A stretch of 64,000 nt of DNA, taken from Microbacterium gubbeenense DSM 15944. Lineage in GTDB: Bacteria; Actinomycetota; Actinomycetes; Actinomycetales; Microbacteriaceae. The notes under the pieces are model-generated. The model did not search any database, was not told where the DNA came from, and worked only from the letters and a program-made list of their open reading frames with translations. Numbering within the stretch: position 1 is the first letter of the stretch; each line of letters begins with the position of its first letter. This document shows, piece after piece, positions 55,756-63,891 of this stretch. A program made the translations under genes and the position numbers. The stretch spans positions 186,001 through 250,000 of the forward strand of contig NZ_AUGQ01000005.1 in assembly GCF_000422745.1 (NCBI RefSeq), given 5' to 3'.

Positions 55756-57221
55756 TACGCCGCGGGGCGGAATCGTCGCGGAGGCGGATCGACATCGCCA
55801 AACGCGTATGCCAACGCCAACCTCGGCTCGAGAACCGTCGCCGCCCCGCCCGGTTTATGCAGCACGAACTCGTCTTTCCCGTCGCGGCTAATGCGCCAAC
55901 CCGAGTGGTGCAGCTGCATGTGGTGGAACCGGCACAGCAGAATGCCCCGGTCGATGTCGGTGCGCCCACCCTCGGAGTACGGGTCGATATGGTGCGCCTC
56001 GCAGTACGAGGCTGGACGGTCGCACCCCTGCCACCGGCACCCGCCATCGCGCACCGATAGCGCCACCCGCTGACCTGGGGTGAACAGGCGCCGCTCACGC
56101 CCGACGTTGAGTGGATCCCCGCCCGCATCGGCCGTGACCGGCACCGTTCCCGTGTCGCACACGCGCTGATCGATATCCGGTTGCGGCAGCGAGACGAGAC
56201 CATCCTCGGTGTACCCGCCCGCGCCGCCGGCGACGGTCACGACCCTCACGCCCGCCCGGCGCGTGCCGTGCACGACCTTCGCATCGGCGAGTGCACCTGC
56301 TCTGAGAAGGTCGGCCAACAAATCGTAGGAGAGCTGATCGAGTGAGCGCGGGTCCTCCACAAGCGCCTGCGCGACCTCCACCTCGGCGGCATCGACGAAC
56401 CGTGGACCGCCGCGGCGTGGCCGTAGCGCCGAGTCGAAGATCGACCGGACCAGCGCATACCCATCGTCATCGAAACTGATCGACCCGCGGCGCCGCCCAT
56501 CAGCATCGGTCCACGTACGAAACGAGCGCGCCTCGTACCGCTCGAGGAACCGCCGCTCGGCGCCGTCGGGGTCGAGACGATCACGAATCAACCGTGCCTC
56601 GTCACGCAGCTCTTCGACGGTGCGGTGTTCCGCCTCGTCCGCGAGCTGCCCCGCCGCGGCCGACCACGCATCACGCGTGTCGTCGTCGACAATCCCAGTC
56701 TCACCTGTGGGTGGTTCCCCGAGCCCGCGGCGAATCGCATCGCTCTGCGCGGACGACACCCGCCCGCGCATCAGCGCGTCGGCCAGCGGCGCATGCCAAG
56801 CCGGCACAACACGCACACAGAACGCACCCGCTCCGTCCGCGCCCGCCGCGCCGAGATCCGTCGCGGGGTCAGCCGTCTCCTCAGTGGCGTCGAGGACCGA
56901 CTGGCCCACCCGGATCCGCTGCCGCGCCTCAGACTTCGACCCGCCGGTGATCACCTGCAGAAAATCAGCCGGAGAGCGGTGGCCGCGCACCTGCGCCATG
57001 CCTTCCTGCCCCGCTTCACGCGTCGAGCGCTCGGCCATAATGCCCGCCCCGACTGCCTCGATCCGGCCCAACCCGCGAACAGCAGCCGCAGCCGCCTCCA
57101 ACGCCCGCACGAGCTGCTGATCGCTGAGCCCGCGCATCGTGCCCGTGAGGTCGTCAGCGCCCTCGCCGAGCAGATCGCCGAGGGACCCGACCTGCTCTCG
57201 GAGTTCGCTGAAAATGTCCAT
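55755..57221 (-). CDS. DUF222-HNH endonuclease (13E12-type)
   Basis: A 488-residue protein with an N-terminal helical DUF222 domain (about 1-330) and a C-terminal HNH domain (C-R-W-Q-G-C-D-R-P-A-S-Y-C-E-A-H-H-I-D-P and L-C-R-F-H-H-x-x-L-H, zinc and metal residues intact). These 13E12-type genes are abundant in actinobacteria and thought to be mobile homing-type elements; biological role unsettled. ATG 57221 is the family start. A 13-nt G tract begins at the stop codon. Confidence 0.88.
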   Translation of the reverse strand: MDIFSELREQVGSLGDLLGEGADDLTGTMRGLSDQQLVRALEAAAAAVRGLGRIEAVGAGIMAERSTREAGQEGMAQVRGHRSPADFLQVITGGSKSEARQRIRVGQSVLDATEETADPATDLGAAGADGAGAFCVRVVPAWHAPLADALMRGRVSSAQSDAIRRGLGEPPTGETGIVDDDTRDAWSAAAGQLADEAEHRTVEELRDEARLIRDRLDPDGAERRFLERYEARSFRTWTDADGRRRGSISFDDDGYALVRSIFDSALRPRRGGPRFVDAAEVEVAQALVEDPRSLDQLSYDLLADLLRAGALADAKVVHGTRRAGVRVVTVAGGAGGYTEDGLVSLPQPDIDQRVCDTGTVPVTADAGGDPLNVGRERRLFTPGQRVALSVRDGGCRWQGCDRPASYCEAHHIDPYSEGGRTDIDRGILLCRFHHMQLHHSGWRISRDGKDEFVLHKPGGAATVLEPRLALAYAFGDVDPPPRRFRPAA

Positions 57222-57309
57222 ACCTGACTCAACCTCGAACCACTGACAAAACAAGCGCTGCCGAGAACCCCTCGTCCACCGACAGTTCTCAACACGTACG
57301 CGCCGGCAA

Positions 57310-57438
57310 CTACTGCGGCGGGGCGCTTCCGTCGCCCTCTTCGAGCTGCTTGAGGCGCTCGAGCTTTCCCCACGGATAGACCGCGAGCCACACGATGGAA
57401 GCGATCGAAGCCCCCATGATCATCGATGCGGTGTCCAT
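57310..57438 (-). CDS. Small single-TM membrane protein
   Basis: A 42-residue frame: M-D-T-A-S-M-I-M-G-A-S-I-A-S-I-V-W-L-A-V-Y-P-W-G-K begins with one TM helix (about 5-21) and is followed by a charged tail (L-E-R-L-K-Q-L-E-E). The ribosome site is weak (TAGGGT). The hydrophobic/charged ordering makes it look real, but it could be a chance frame in a short gap. Unknown function. Confidence 0.5.
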   Translation of the reverse strand: MDTASMIMGASIASIVWLAVYPWGKLERLKQLEEGDGSAPPQ

Positions 57439-57477
57439 ATCAATGACCCTACGGGTGCCGCGCCAGGAGGCGCTGTA

Positions 57478-58422
57478 TCAGACAGGTCCCGCCCCACTGA
57501 TCCTCCCGGCGACCCCCGGAAGCGCCTGAACGAACTCCGGTGGACCGACCACGGTGAACGGTACGTCAAAACGCAGAACCCACGAGATCAGTCCGGCCCA
57601 CGACCACGAACCGACCCGCACGCGACACACCCGCTCTGATACCTGCTCCATCTCACCATCGCCGAGCCACGGCGCGATATCGACGGGGCGCAGGTGCAGC
57701 AGCACCTCGCCGTAACAGGGCCACTCGTCGGCCTCATCGGATCCTTTGGATCGCGCGGCGAGGAATGTTCGCGCGTCGCCCGTCGGGATCGGTCGACGCG
57801 CGAAGGGCGCTCCCGCGGGAGTTCTCGGGTTCATTCGGTCGAGGCGGTAGATCCGCCAGTCGCGCTTCTCCAGCTCCCAAGCGATCAGATACCAGCGGCC
57901 GTTGCGTGCCACGATCGCGTGCGGTTCAACGCGCCTCGGCATGCTGTCGTGGTCGTCGCCGTAGTCGAATCGGATCGTTCGCTGATCCCGAACGGCGGTC
58001 GTGATCGCTTCAAGCACTTTCGGGTCGACACGGTGCGGCCGCCACGTGTCGGCAAAACGGACGTTGTCGAGCCGGTGCCGCAGCCGCGGTGGCATGACCT
58101 GCCGCACGGTTGTCAGAGCGCGAGCGGCGGCCTCGTCGAGGTCGACTCCGGAAGATGAGACGCCCTGCAGTGCCACCGCGATGGCCATAGCCTGCTCGTC
58201 GTCGAAGAGGAGAGGCGGCAGCTCGGATCCTGCGGCCAGCCGGTAGCCGCCGTCCGGCCCCTTCACTGCCGTGATCGCGTATCCGAGTTCACGCAACCGG
58301 TCGACATCGCGTCTCACCGTGCGAGCAGTAACTTCCAGGCGCTCCGCCAGGAGCGGCCCCGGCCAGTCTCGACGGGCCTGCAGGAGCGACAACAGGGTCA
58401 GCAGCCGCGAAGTCGACGTCAT
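57478..58422 (-). CDS. YafY-type HTH/WYL-domain regulator
   Basis: A 314-residue regulator with an N-terminal HTH_11 domain (R-L-L-T-L-L-S-L-L-Q-A-R and L-A-E-R-L-E-V-T-A-R-T-V-R-R-D-V-D-R-L-R-E-L-G-Y) and a WYL-type C-terminal sensor. The WYL triad is represented by R-W-Y-L-I-A-W-E. ATG 58422 was chosen over a longer start because the family opens there. It is divergent from a PhnB-like gene, a pairing repeated in many genomes; a GAACGTGTTC palindrome (58473-58482) lies between. Confidence 0.88.
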   Translation of the reverse strand: MTSTSRLLTLLSLLQARRDWPGPLLAERLEVTARTVRRDVDRLRELGYAITAVKGPDGGYRLAAGSELPPLLFDDEQAMAIAVALQGVSSSGVDLDEAAARALTTVRQVMPPRLRHRLDNVRFADTWRPHRVDPKVLEAITTAVRDQRTIRFDYGDDHDSMPRRVEPHAIVARNGRWYLIAWELEKRDWRIYRLDRMNPRTPAGAPFARRPIPTGDARTFLAARSKGSDEADEWPCYGEVLLHLRPVDIAPWLGDGEMEQVSERVCRVRVGSWSWAGLISWVLRFDVPFTVVGPPEFVQALPGVAGRISGAGPV

Positions 58423-58522
58423 GCGCCCCAATCTACGTGCAGTACAGGACAGAAAATGACCTATACGAATGGGAACGTGTTCACGTCGAGCCGCTGGGGC
58501 CGATCCTTTCGAAGGAGCAGAC

Positions 58523-58978
58523 ATGACCATTCAGACGACCACCCACCTCAATTTCCGCGGCGATGCACGCGCGGCGCTGGAGTTCTACGGATCAGTGTTC
58601 GGCGGCCATATCGCCATCAGCACCTACGCTGATTTCGGCATGCCTGCCGAGATCCCCGGCGCCGACAGGGTCGTGTTCGGCCTCGTCGTCGCTGAGAACG
58701 GCTTCCGCATCATGGGATACGACATCCCCGGCCAGACCGAGGGCACTCTTGCCGGCGGCGGATCGACCCGTCGCGAGAACAACACCACCGTCACCGACCA
58801 GGCGCTCTTCGTTTCGATCAGCTCGGATACCTTGGGCGGGCTGCAGGGTTACTGGGACGCCCTGGCCGCCGATGCCACCATCATCGAGCCGCTGGCGGCC
58901 TCGGCTTGGAGCCCCGGCTTCGGCATGCTCACCGACAAGTTCGGCGTTACCTGGAGCGTCACCGTCACCGCCGAGTGA
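58523..58978 (+). CDS. VOC-family (PhnB-like) protein
   Basis: A 151-residue glyoxalase/bleomycin-resistance-superfamily protein (L-N-F-R-G-D-A-R-A-A-L-E-F-Y, then the F-G-M-L-T-D-K-F-G-V-T-W end). Despite the name PhnB no link to phosphonates is implied. ATG 58523 follows GAAGGAG. It is divergent from, and likely controlled by, the YafY-type regulator. Confidence 0.88.
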   Translation: MTIQTTTHLNFRGDARAALEFYGSVFGGHIAISTYADFGMPAEIPGADRVVFGLVVAENGFRIMGYDIPGQTEGTLAGGGSTRRENNTTVTDQALFVSISSDTLGGLQGYWDALAADATIIEPLAASAWSPGFGMLTDKFGVTWSVTVTAE

Positions 58979-58985
58979 TGCCGCG

Positions 58986-59021
58986 GGCGGTGCGGATCCG
59001 CATGCTCCAATCCGCACCGCC
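58986..59021. terminator. Convergent terminator after PhnB-like gene
   Basis: GGCGGTGCGGAT and ATCCGCACCGCC form a perfect 12-bp stem (12-nt loop) between convergent genes, 8 bp after the plus-strand stop. Confidence 0.85.
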
Positions 59022-59065
59022 GGCGACACCAAACGCGGTACCACTCGAACGATGTGCCGCTCGCC

Positions 59066-59407
59066 CTATGCGAACCCGCCCTGATCACTCCGATCCCACT
59101 CCTCCGCGTACCGCTCCTCCACGAGCGGCCACACGACCTCAACGCCTTCCTCGACCGACCCCACTCGCGAGGCAAGCTCTCCGAATAGCACGAACTCGTG
59201 CGGAATCACACGACCGGCCGCATCCCTCCGCCCGAGCGGATCCGCGAAGCGCAGCGCGACCGCGTCGCCCGCGCGCCGACACACATTCAACGCATCGTCC
59301 GCATCCGCGAACGCGTCGTCGTACGCGGGCAGCGGATCCGCCTGGCCGCCGTCGCAGAGGAAGCGGAAGCCCCAGCGCTTCCCGCGCGTGGCCCAGATGA
59401 AGCTCAT
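59066..59407 (-). CDS. Small conserved protein coupled to a GTPase
   Basis: A 113-residue protein I do not recognise. It starts F-I-W-A-T-R-G-K-R-W-G-F-R-F-L, then an acidic body (Y-D-D-A-F-A-D-A-D-D-A) and W-P-L-V-E-E-R-Y-A-E-E. There is no TM segment or catalytic motif. Its ATG overlaps the stop of the GTPase gene (ATGA), so the two are made together and probably act together. A structural or adaptor role is inference only. Confidence 0.6.
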   Translation of the reverse strand: MSFIWATRGKRWGFRFLCDGGQADPLPAYDDAFADADDALNVCRRAGDAVALRFADPLGRRDAAGRVIPHEFVLFGELASRVGSVEEGVEVVWPLVEERYAEEWDRSDQGGFA

Positions 59408-60555
59408 CGCCGGCTCCGAATCAGCACGTGCGCCGCCTCTGCCTCATCGAGGTCGAGCTTGAACCGCGTCAGCGTCGCGCGCAGGTTCTCGTGCTTCGCG
59501 CGCGCCTCGGCGTTCGCCTTGCGCAGGGCGTCGCCGGCGAGCCGCGTGGACTCGTCGATCATGTCGGCGCTGAGCAGCTTCACGAGCAGCCCGACCGGGC
59601 CTCCCCGTCCGATGAACCGCCCGATCAGTGTGCCGGCGACGAGGCTGACCCCCGTGTTCAGGTGTTCGAGCACCTTGCCCGGCGCTTCCTTCTTCCGCGC
59701 CCAGCTCACGTGCCGCTCGAACGGCAGCATCGCCGAGATCGGCAGGATCAGCTCGACGCCCACCCGTTCGGTCACGACGATCTCGTGCGGATCGAATCGC
59801 GCCGACGACAGCAACATGAAGTCTTCGCCGACCGACAGCGCCTGATCCCCCTGAATGAGGCTGCCGATCGCCTCGCGCAACGCACCGATCTCGTCGCCCA
59901 CCTTGGCGATGAGCATGTCGCGGAACGCGTACACGTCGGTGTCGGGCAGCAGATCGGCCTTCGACAGCCCCATCACCCAGATGCGCGGGAAGTCGATGAG
60001 TGGGCCGCTCTTGCTCAGCAGCCCGTCGCGCATTGAGAGGATCCCGTTGCGGAAGTTGCTGAGCAGCGACTTCAGGTAACGCTCTTCCTCGCCCGCGTTG
60101 TCGAGGAGCTTCTGTGCGTCGACGAGCAGAAAAGCGACGTCGGATCCGAGCAGCGAGCGGAACGTCTCCACGCGCCGCCGCGCTTCTTCCGGCCCGCTGA
60201 CGGACTGCTCGAACCACTCGCCCGGGTAGTCGTGCCAGGTCAGCCGCAGCGCATCGAACGGCCGGGCCTTGCGCTCCTTGCGGCTCGGCGGTTCTTTCAG
60301 CTTCAGCGAGAACGAGTACGACGTCGCGGCGAAGTGCGTCTGCTGCGGCGGCGTGGCCGAGTCGCGCATGCCGAGATAGTTGCGGTGCAACCGCGTGCCC
60401 TGGCCGATGTCGTCGGCGACCACATTGAAGAGATTGCGCTTGCTGAATGCGGGTTCTTGCGTCGCCCCATAGAACGACGACAGCAGCACCGTCTTGCCGC
60501 TGCCGCTCTCGCCGAACACGGCGATCTGCTGTTCTAGGATTCTGCCTCGCTGCAT
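59404..60555 (-). CDS. TRAFAC-type P-loop GTPase/ATPase (double-GTPase-like)
   Basis: A 383-residue protein. The P-loop is G-E-S-G-S-G-K-T (15-22), the switch-II-like motif is D-Y-P-G-E-W (109-114), the specificity loop is G-L-S-K-A-D (196-201; S-K-A-D in place of N-K-x-D), and S-S-A (250-252) may be G5. The C-terminal third is helical with a hydrophobic stretch (about 303-330). The motif order fits TRAFAC GTPases of the double-GTPase/DO-GTPase kind reported near bacterial conflict systems; that assignment is tentative. Upstream is a divergent HIRAN-like gene. Confidence 0.62.
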   Translation of the reverse strand: MQRGRILEQQIAVFGESGSGKTVLLSSFYGATQEPAFSKRNLFNVVADDIGQGTRLHRNYLGMRDSATPPQQTHFAATSYSFSLKLKEPPSRKERKARPFDALRLTWHDYPGEWFEQSVSGPEEARRRVETFRSLLGSDVAFLLVDAQKLLDNAGEEERYLKSLLSNFRNGILSMRDGLLSKSGPLIDFPRIWVMGLSKADLLPDTDVYAFRDMLIAKVGDEIGALREAIGSLIQGDQALSVGEDFMLLSSARFDPHEIVVTERVGVELILPISAMLPFERHVSWARKKEAPGKVLEHLNTGVSLVAGTLIGRFIGRGGPVGLLVKLLSADMIDESTRLAGDALRKANAEARAKHENLRATLTRFKLDLDEAEAAHVLIRSRR

Positions 60556-60623
60556 GCGGCCATGCTATGCGACGGGCAAGACGGCGGATACGGCGGTGTC
60601 GCGCACATGGCATGATCAGCCAT

Positions 60624-61565
60624 ATGGCAGGATTCTGGGCTCGACTCTTCGGCAGGAACAACGACCCCCGTTCAACCGCCAACGCGGCCACCCCTGATTC
60701 GCCGCCTCCTCGGCGCACGGCTCAGAATCCCAACGACAACCTCGTCGAAGTGCGCCGCGGTGAGCGCTGGGAGGAGGTCGTCGAAGTCAGTGGCGAGGCG
60801 CAGTTCCGGCGCAGCTTCCAGAAGATTTTCATGACGCTTGGCCGGCCGGAGGGCGGAGTTACTTTTCAGGATGCGCGACTGATTCCGACTCGCAAGGGCA
60901 TCATCGGGGTTCAGATTATGGGCGAGACGGTCGGCTACCTTGACGACGATGAGGACTTTTACGTCGCGACGGTGAAGCGCAGCCTTGCCCGCCTCGGCAA
61001 GGACGAGGTCGCAGTCATCCACGCGCGCATCTGGGCGATCGTTGATCAGGCCGGCTTGTGGCGGGCGCGGGTGTCGCTCGCTCACAACATCGGCGCGGGG
61101 TCGCGCGAGGAGGACTATCGCGAGAAGCGACTGACGAGTGAGCGATGGGAAGCGGAGCGAGCCGCGAAGGTCGCCGAGCAGGAGGCGGCCCGCGCGGAGC
61201 GTGCATCCGCTCGTGCGGCGAAGCAGAAGCTCGAGGCTGATGCGATCGCCGCGGGCTCATTCAACGGGGCCCATTGGTCTGAGCAGCAGCCGACCGCCAT
61301 CATGCTTAAGGCCGAAGCGCGGACGGATGAGCTCGCCGCCCTGCTCGAGCAGTGCGTGGATGCCGCTGAGGCCGAGGCTAAGGTGCGTAACCTCGTGCCT
61401 GCACAATGGCCGACCGTTCAGCTCGGCATGATCTACCGCGAGCGTGGTGACTTTGCGGCCGAAGTTGCTCTGCTCGAGAGGTTCGTCGACGCGTGTGGCG
61501 ATGAACCGACGCCGAAACGAATCGCGGGCAACCTTGCGAAAGCACACGTGGCGGCTTCCCAGTAG
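60624..61565 (+). CDS. HIRAN-like domain and coiled-coil protein
   Basis: A 313-residue protein: Pro-rich head (1-45), a HIRAN-like domain (about 52-155) with V-V-E-V-S-G-E-x-x-F and E-T-V-G-Y-L (102-106), an Ala/Glu/Arg coiled coil (162-210), and a helical C-terminus (220-313) that resembles a TPR-like hairpin. HIRAN domains bind DNA 3' ends or protein partners in repair factors. ATG 60624 is chosen; ATG 60612 is possible. It is divergent from the GTPase gene, 68 bp apart. Confidence 0.55.
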   Translation: MAGFWARLFGRNNDPRSTANAATPDSPPPRRTAQNPNDNLVEVRRGERWEEVVEVSGEAQFRRSFQKIFMTLGRPEGGVTFQDARLIPTRKGIIGVQIMGETVGYLDDDEDFYVATVKRSLARLGKDEVAVIHARIWAIVDQAGLWRARVSLAHNIGAGSREEDYREKRLTSERWEAERAAKVAEQEAARAERASARAAKQKLEADAIAAGSFNGAHWSEQQPTAIMLKAEARTDELAALLEQCVDAAEAEAKVRNLVPAQWPTVQLGMIYRERGDFAAEVALLERFVDACGDEPTPKRIAGNLAKAHVAASQ

Positions 61566-61583
61566 TGGCAGGGCGATAGCCTG

Positions 61584-61623
61584 TTGTCGAGGTTCCGGAA
61601 GTGACGTAGTACGCTGCTACGTC
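61584..61623 (+). promoter_or_regulatory. Promoter with overlapping operator
   Basis: TTGTCG (61584-61589) and TAGTAC (61607-61612) are exactly 17 bp apart. A perfect inverted repeat GACGTAG-N7-CTACGTC (61603-61623) covers the -10 and transcription start. It serves the gene at 61662; no cognate regulator is adjacent. Confidence 0.65.
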
Positions 61624-61661
61624 GAGCACTCCTCCGCGACATTGTGTGCCATCATCGCCAC

Positions 61662-62105
61662 ATGACCGATGCTGCGCTTCACGCGTCCGATTCATCCGAA
61701 CAACGCGCTGCGGAGATCGCTATCATCGCGGCCGTTCGCGAGATCGTCGCAGTTCCACTCGCACCCGCACGGATCGCAATCGGTGAGGCACGCGTCGAGA
61801 TCGACGGGGCGAGCGAGGACCGCTCCGTGCTCGTCGAGGCGTACGCACGCGTCGGTGCGCTTCGCGGCGGACAGCCGAAGAAGCTGGCCACCGACGCGTT
61901 TAAGCTTGCCTGGGCAGGCGAGAAGCTCGGCGCCCAGCGTCTCATCATCGCCATCGCCGGCGACGAGGCAGACGCCTACCTACGCCGTCCCGGTGCCTGG
62001 CTCACGGCCGCACTGCATGACGCCAAGATCGAGGTCATCCACGTGCCGCTCACCGCGGACATACGAGATTCGCTGAAGCAAGCTCAGGCTCGCCAATACC
62101 GCTGA
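61662..62105 (+). CDS. Small protein, possible PD-(D/E)XK nuclease fold
   Basis: A 147-residue protein I do not recognise. It has V-E-I-D-G-A-S-E-D (45-53), V-L-V-E-A-Y-A (57-63), and Q-P-K-K-L-A-T-D-A-F-K-L (71-82). A later R-L-I-I-A-I-A strand and a W-L helix give an alpha/beta outline. The order Asp, Glu, Lys is compatible with a restriction-like active site (Asp48, Glu59, Lys73/74), but spacing is irregular. ATG 61662 fits a short 40-nt leader from the operator-controlled promoter. Confidence 0.5.
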   Translation: MTDAALHASDSSEQRAAEIAIIAAVREIVAVPLAPARIAIGEARVEIDGASEDRSVLVEAYARVGALRGGQPKKLATDAFKLAWAGEKLGAQRLIIAIAGDEADAYLRRPGAWLTAALHDAKIEVIHVPLTADIRDSLKQAQARQYR

Positions 62106-62165
62106 CGTTCGGCATTGGCTTCCGCGTCGTAATGCGGGAGGTTACCCGGCCCAGCCCGCCGAACC

Positions 62166-63758
62166 TTACGAGGTCGTATCCCCCGGCACCAGCGCCGCTT
62201 TGAATGTCTTGAAGAGGATGACCACGTCGCTCACGACGCTCCAGTTCTCGACGTACGAGAGGTCGAGACGCACGCTGTCGTCCCAGCTGAGCGAGGAGCG
62301 GCCGGAGACCTGCCAGAGGCCCGTCATGCCAGGCTTTACGAGGAATCGGCGGTGCACGTGATCTTCGTACTGCTCGACCTCGCGCTGGATCGGCGGGCGG
62401 GGGCCCACAAGGCTCATGGATCCGCCCAGCACGTTGAACAGCTGTGGCAGCTCGTCGAGCGAGTATTTGCGCAGCACGCGGCCCACGGGCGTGATGCGCG
62501 GGTCGTTCATCATCTTGAACTGCACCGTGTTGCCCGAATCCTGCATGTCGAGCAGCGACTGCAGCTTCGACTCGGCGTCGGGAATCATCGACCGGAACTT
62601 CCACATGCGGAATTCGCGACCGTGGCGCCCGATGCGCGGCTGCTTGTAGATGACGGGGCGGCCCGAGGTGATCATCACCAGCAGCGAGATGACCAGCAGC
62701 ACCGGGCTGAGCAGCAGAAGGATCAGAAGGGAGCCGAAGAGATCCATCATCCGCTTCACGAATCGTTGCGCGGGCGAGAAGTTCGGCGTCTCGACGTGCA
62801 TCAGCGGCAGACCCGAGACGGGGCGCGTGTGAATGCGTGGGCCGGCGATGTCGGTGATGCTCGGCGCGAGCACGAGGTGCTGCTTGCCTGCCTCGAGCGC
62901 CCAAGAAATCTGCTTCACGCGCTGTGGGCCGAGCTGATCCGTGCTCGTGATCACGACGGTGTCGGCCCCCGTGAGCTTGAGCGCGCTCTCGACCGAGTTG
63001 ACGCCGCCGATGACGGGGATGTCGGCCCCAGTGAGGCCGCCCATCTCGCGAGCCGGGATGCATGCGCCCGCCACGACGTAGCCGGCGCCTTTACTGCGGC
63101 GCAGCTCTGCGGCAGTGTGCTCGACAGACCTTTCGGATCCGACGAGCAGCACTCGCGCGCTGTATTCGCCGCGCTTGCGCTTACGCCGCAGCCACACCCG
63201 CCACAGCGCACGCCCGGCTATCAGCAGAAGAAGGCCGACCGGAAGCGTGATGAGCAGGTAACCGCGCGACGCCTCGATCTTCAGCAGGAAGGCCGCAATC
63301 GCGATGAGGCCGAACACCATGACGCTCGAGTTGAAGATGCGCTGATATTCGTCGGATCCGACGCCGATCACCCTGCTCGAGCGCGTGTCGGCAACGGCGA
63401 GCGCGATCATCCATGCGACGACGATGACGCAGGAGAGCAACGTGTATGACGAAGCGCCCGGCCAGGTCTGCACCGGCATGGCCAGCTGTGTGTGCACGCC
63501 GAGCCAGCCGAGCTGTGTGCCGAAGACCACGCCCGCGATCACGATGAAATCAGTGATGCGGAGTGCACGCGAGTAGCGCTGACGCCAATTACGCGCAGCA
63601 TTGGGCATTGCCATGCCCGACGGGATGGATCCCGTGTCAGTGCGCACGATGGCGGGGAAATCGGTCGAAGCGGCTCGGTGCGCACCCATGGCCACCGTCT
63701 CGACGACGCCGTTTACGACCTCCTCGGCCCCTGAACCGCGCGTTACCTCAGTCGTCAA
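62166..63758 (-). CDS. Polyprenyl-phosphate sugar transferase (exopolysaccharide priming enzyme)
   Basis: A 530-residue membrane enzyme. N-terminal TM helices (about 65-170) are followed by a CoA-binding-like middle region, a fifth TM near 340-370, and a C-terminal bacterial sugar transferase domain with R-I-G-R-H-G-R-E-F-R-M-W-K-F-R-S-M and S-L-V-G-P-R-P-P. It transfers a sugar-1-phosphate to undecaprenyl phosphate, the first step of a surface polysaccharide. It starts at TTG 63758 after GGGGAGG. It fits with the rml and GT genes at 45-53 kb. Confidence 0.92.
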   Translation of the reverse strand: MTTEVTRGSGAEEVVNGVVETVAMGAHRAASTDFPAIVRTDTGSIPSGMAMPNAARNWRQRYSRALRITDFIVIAGVVFGTQLGWLGVHTQLAMPVQTWPGASSYTLLSCVIVVAWMIALAVADTRSSRVIGVGSDEYQRIFNSSVMVFGLIAIAAFLLKIEASRGYLLITLPVGLLLLIAGRALWRVWLRRKRKRGEYSARVLLVGSERSVEHTAAELRRSKGAGYVVAGACIPAREMGGLTGADIPVIGGVNSVESALKLTGADTVVITSTDQLGPQRVKQISWALEAGKQHLVLAPSITDIAGPRIHTRPVSGLPLMHVETPNFSPAQRFVKRMMDLFGSLLILLLLSPVLLVISLLVMITSGRPVIYKQPRIGRHGREFRMWKFRSMIPDAESKLQSLLDMQDSGNTVQFKMMNDPRITPVGRVLRKYSLDELPQLFNVLGGSMSLVGPRPPIQREVEQYEDHVHRRFLVKPGMTGLWQVSGRSSLSWDDSVRLDLSYVENWSVVSDVVILFKTFKAALVPGDTTS

Positions 63759-63891
63759 GCGACTGCCTCCCCGTTACTGCCTCGTCATTAGCTCGAACGA
63801 TCATACCGCACACCCCTCTACCTCATATGGGATCGCGCCACGCTCATGCGCTTTGCAGGCGTATCTTCGCGCCCCGCCCTAAACTGACGTG

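Noticed and set aside
58473..58482. GAACGTGTTC palindrome as a LexA/SOS box
   Set aside because: Actinobacterial SOS boxes need the TCGAAC-N4-GTTCGA form; flanks do not match, and the neighbours are not SOS genes.
62107..62164. GTTCGGC/GCCGAAC as a terminator between convergent genes
   Set aside because: The 44-nt loop is too long for a convincing intrinsic terminator.
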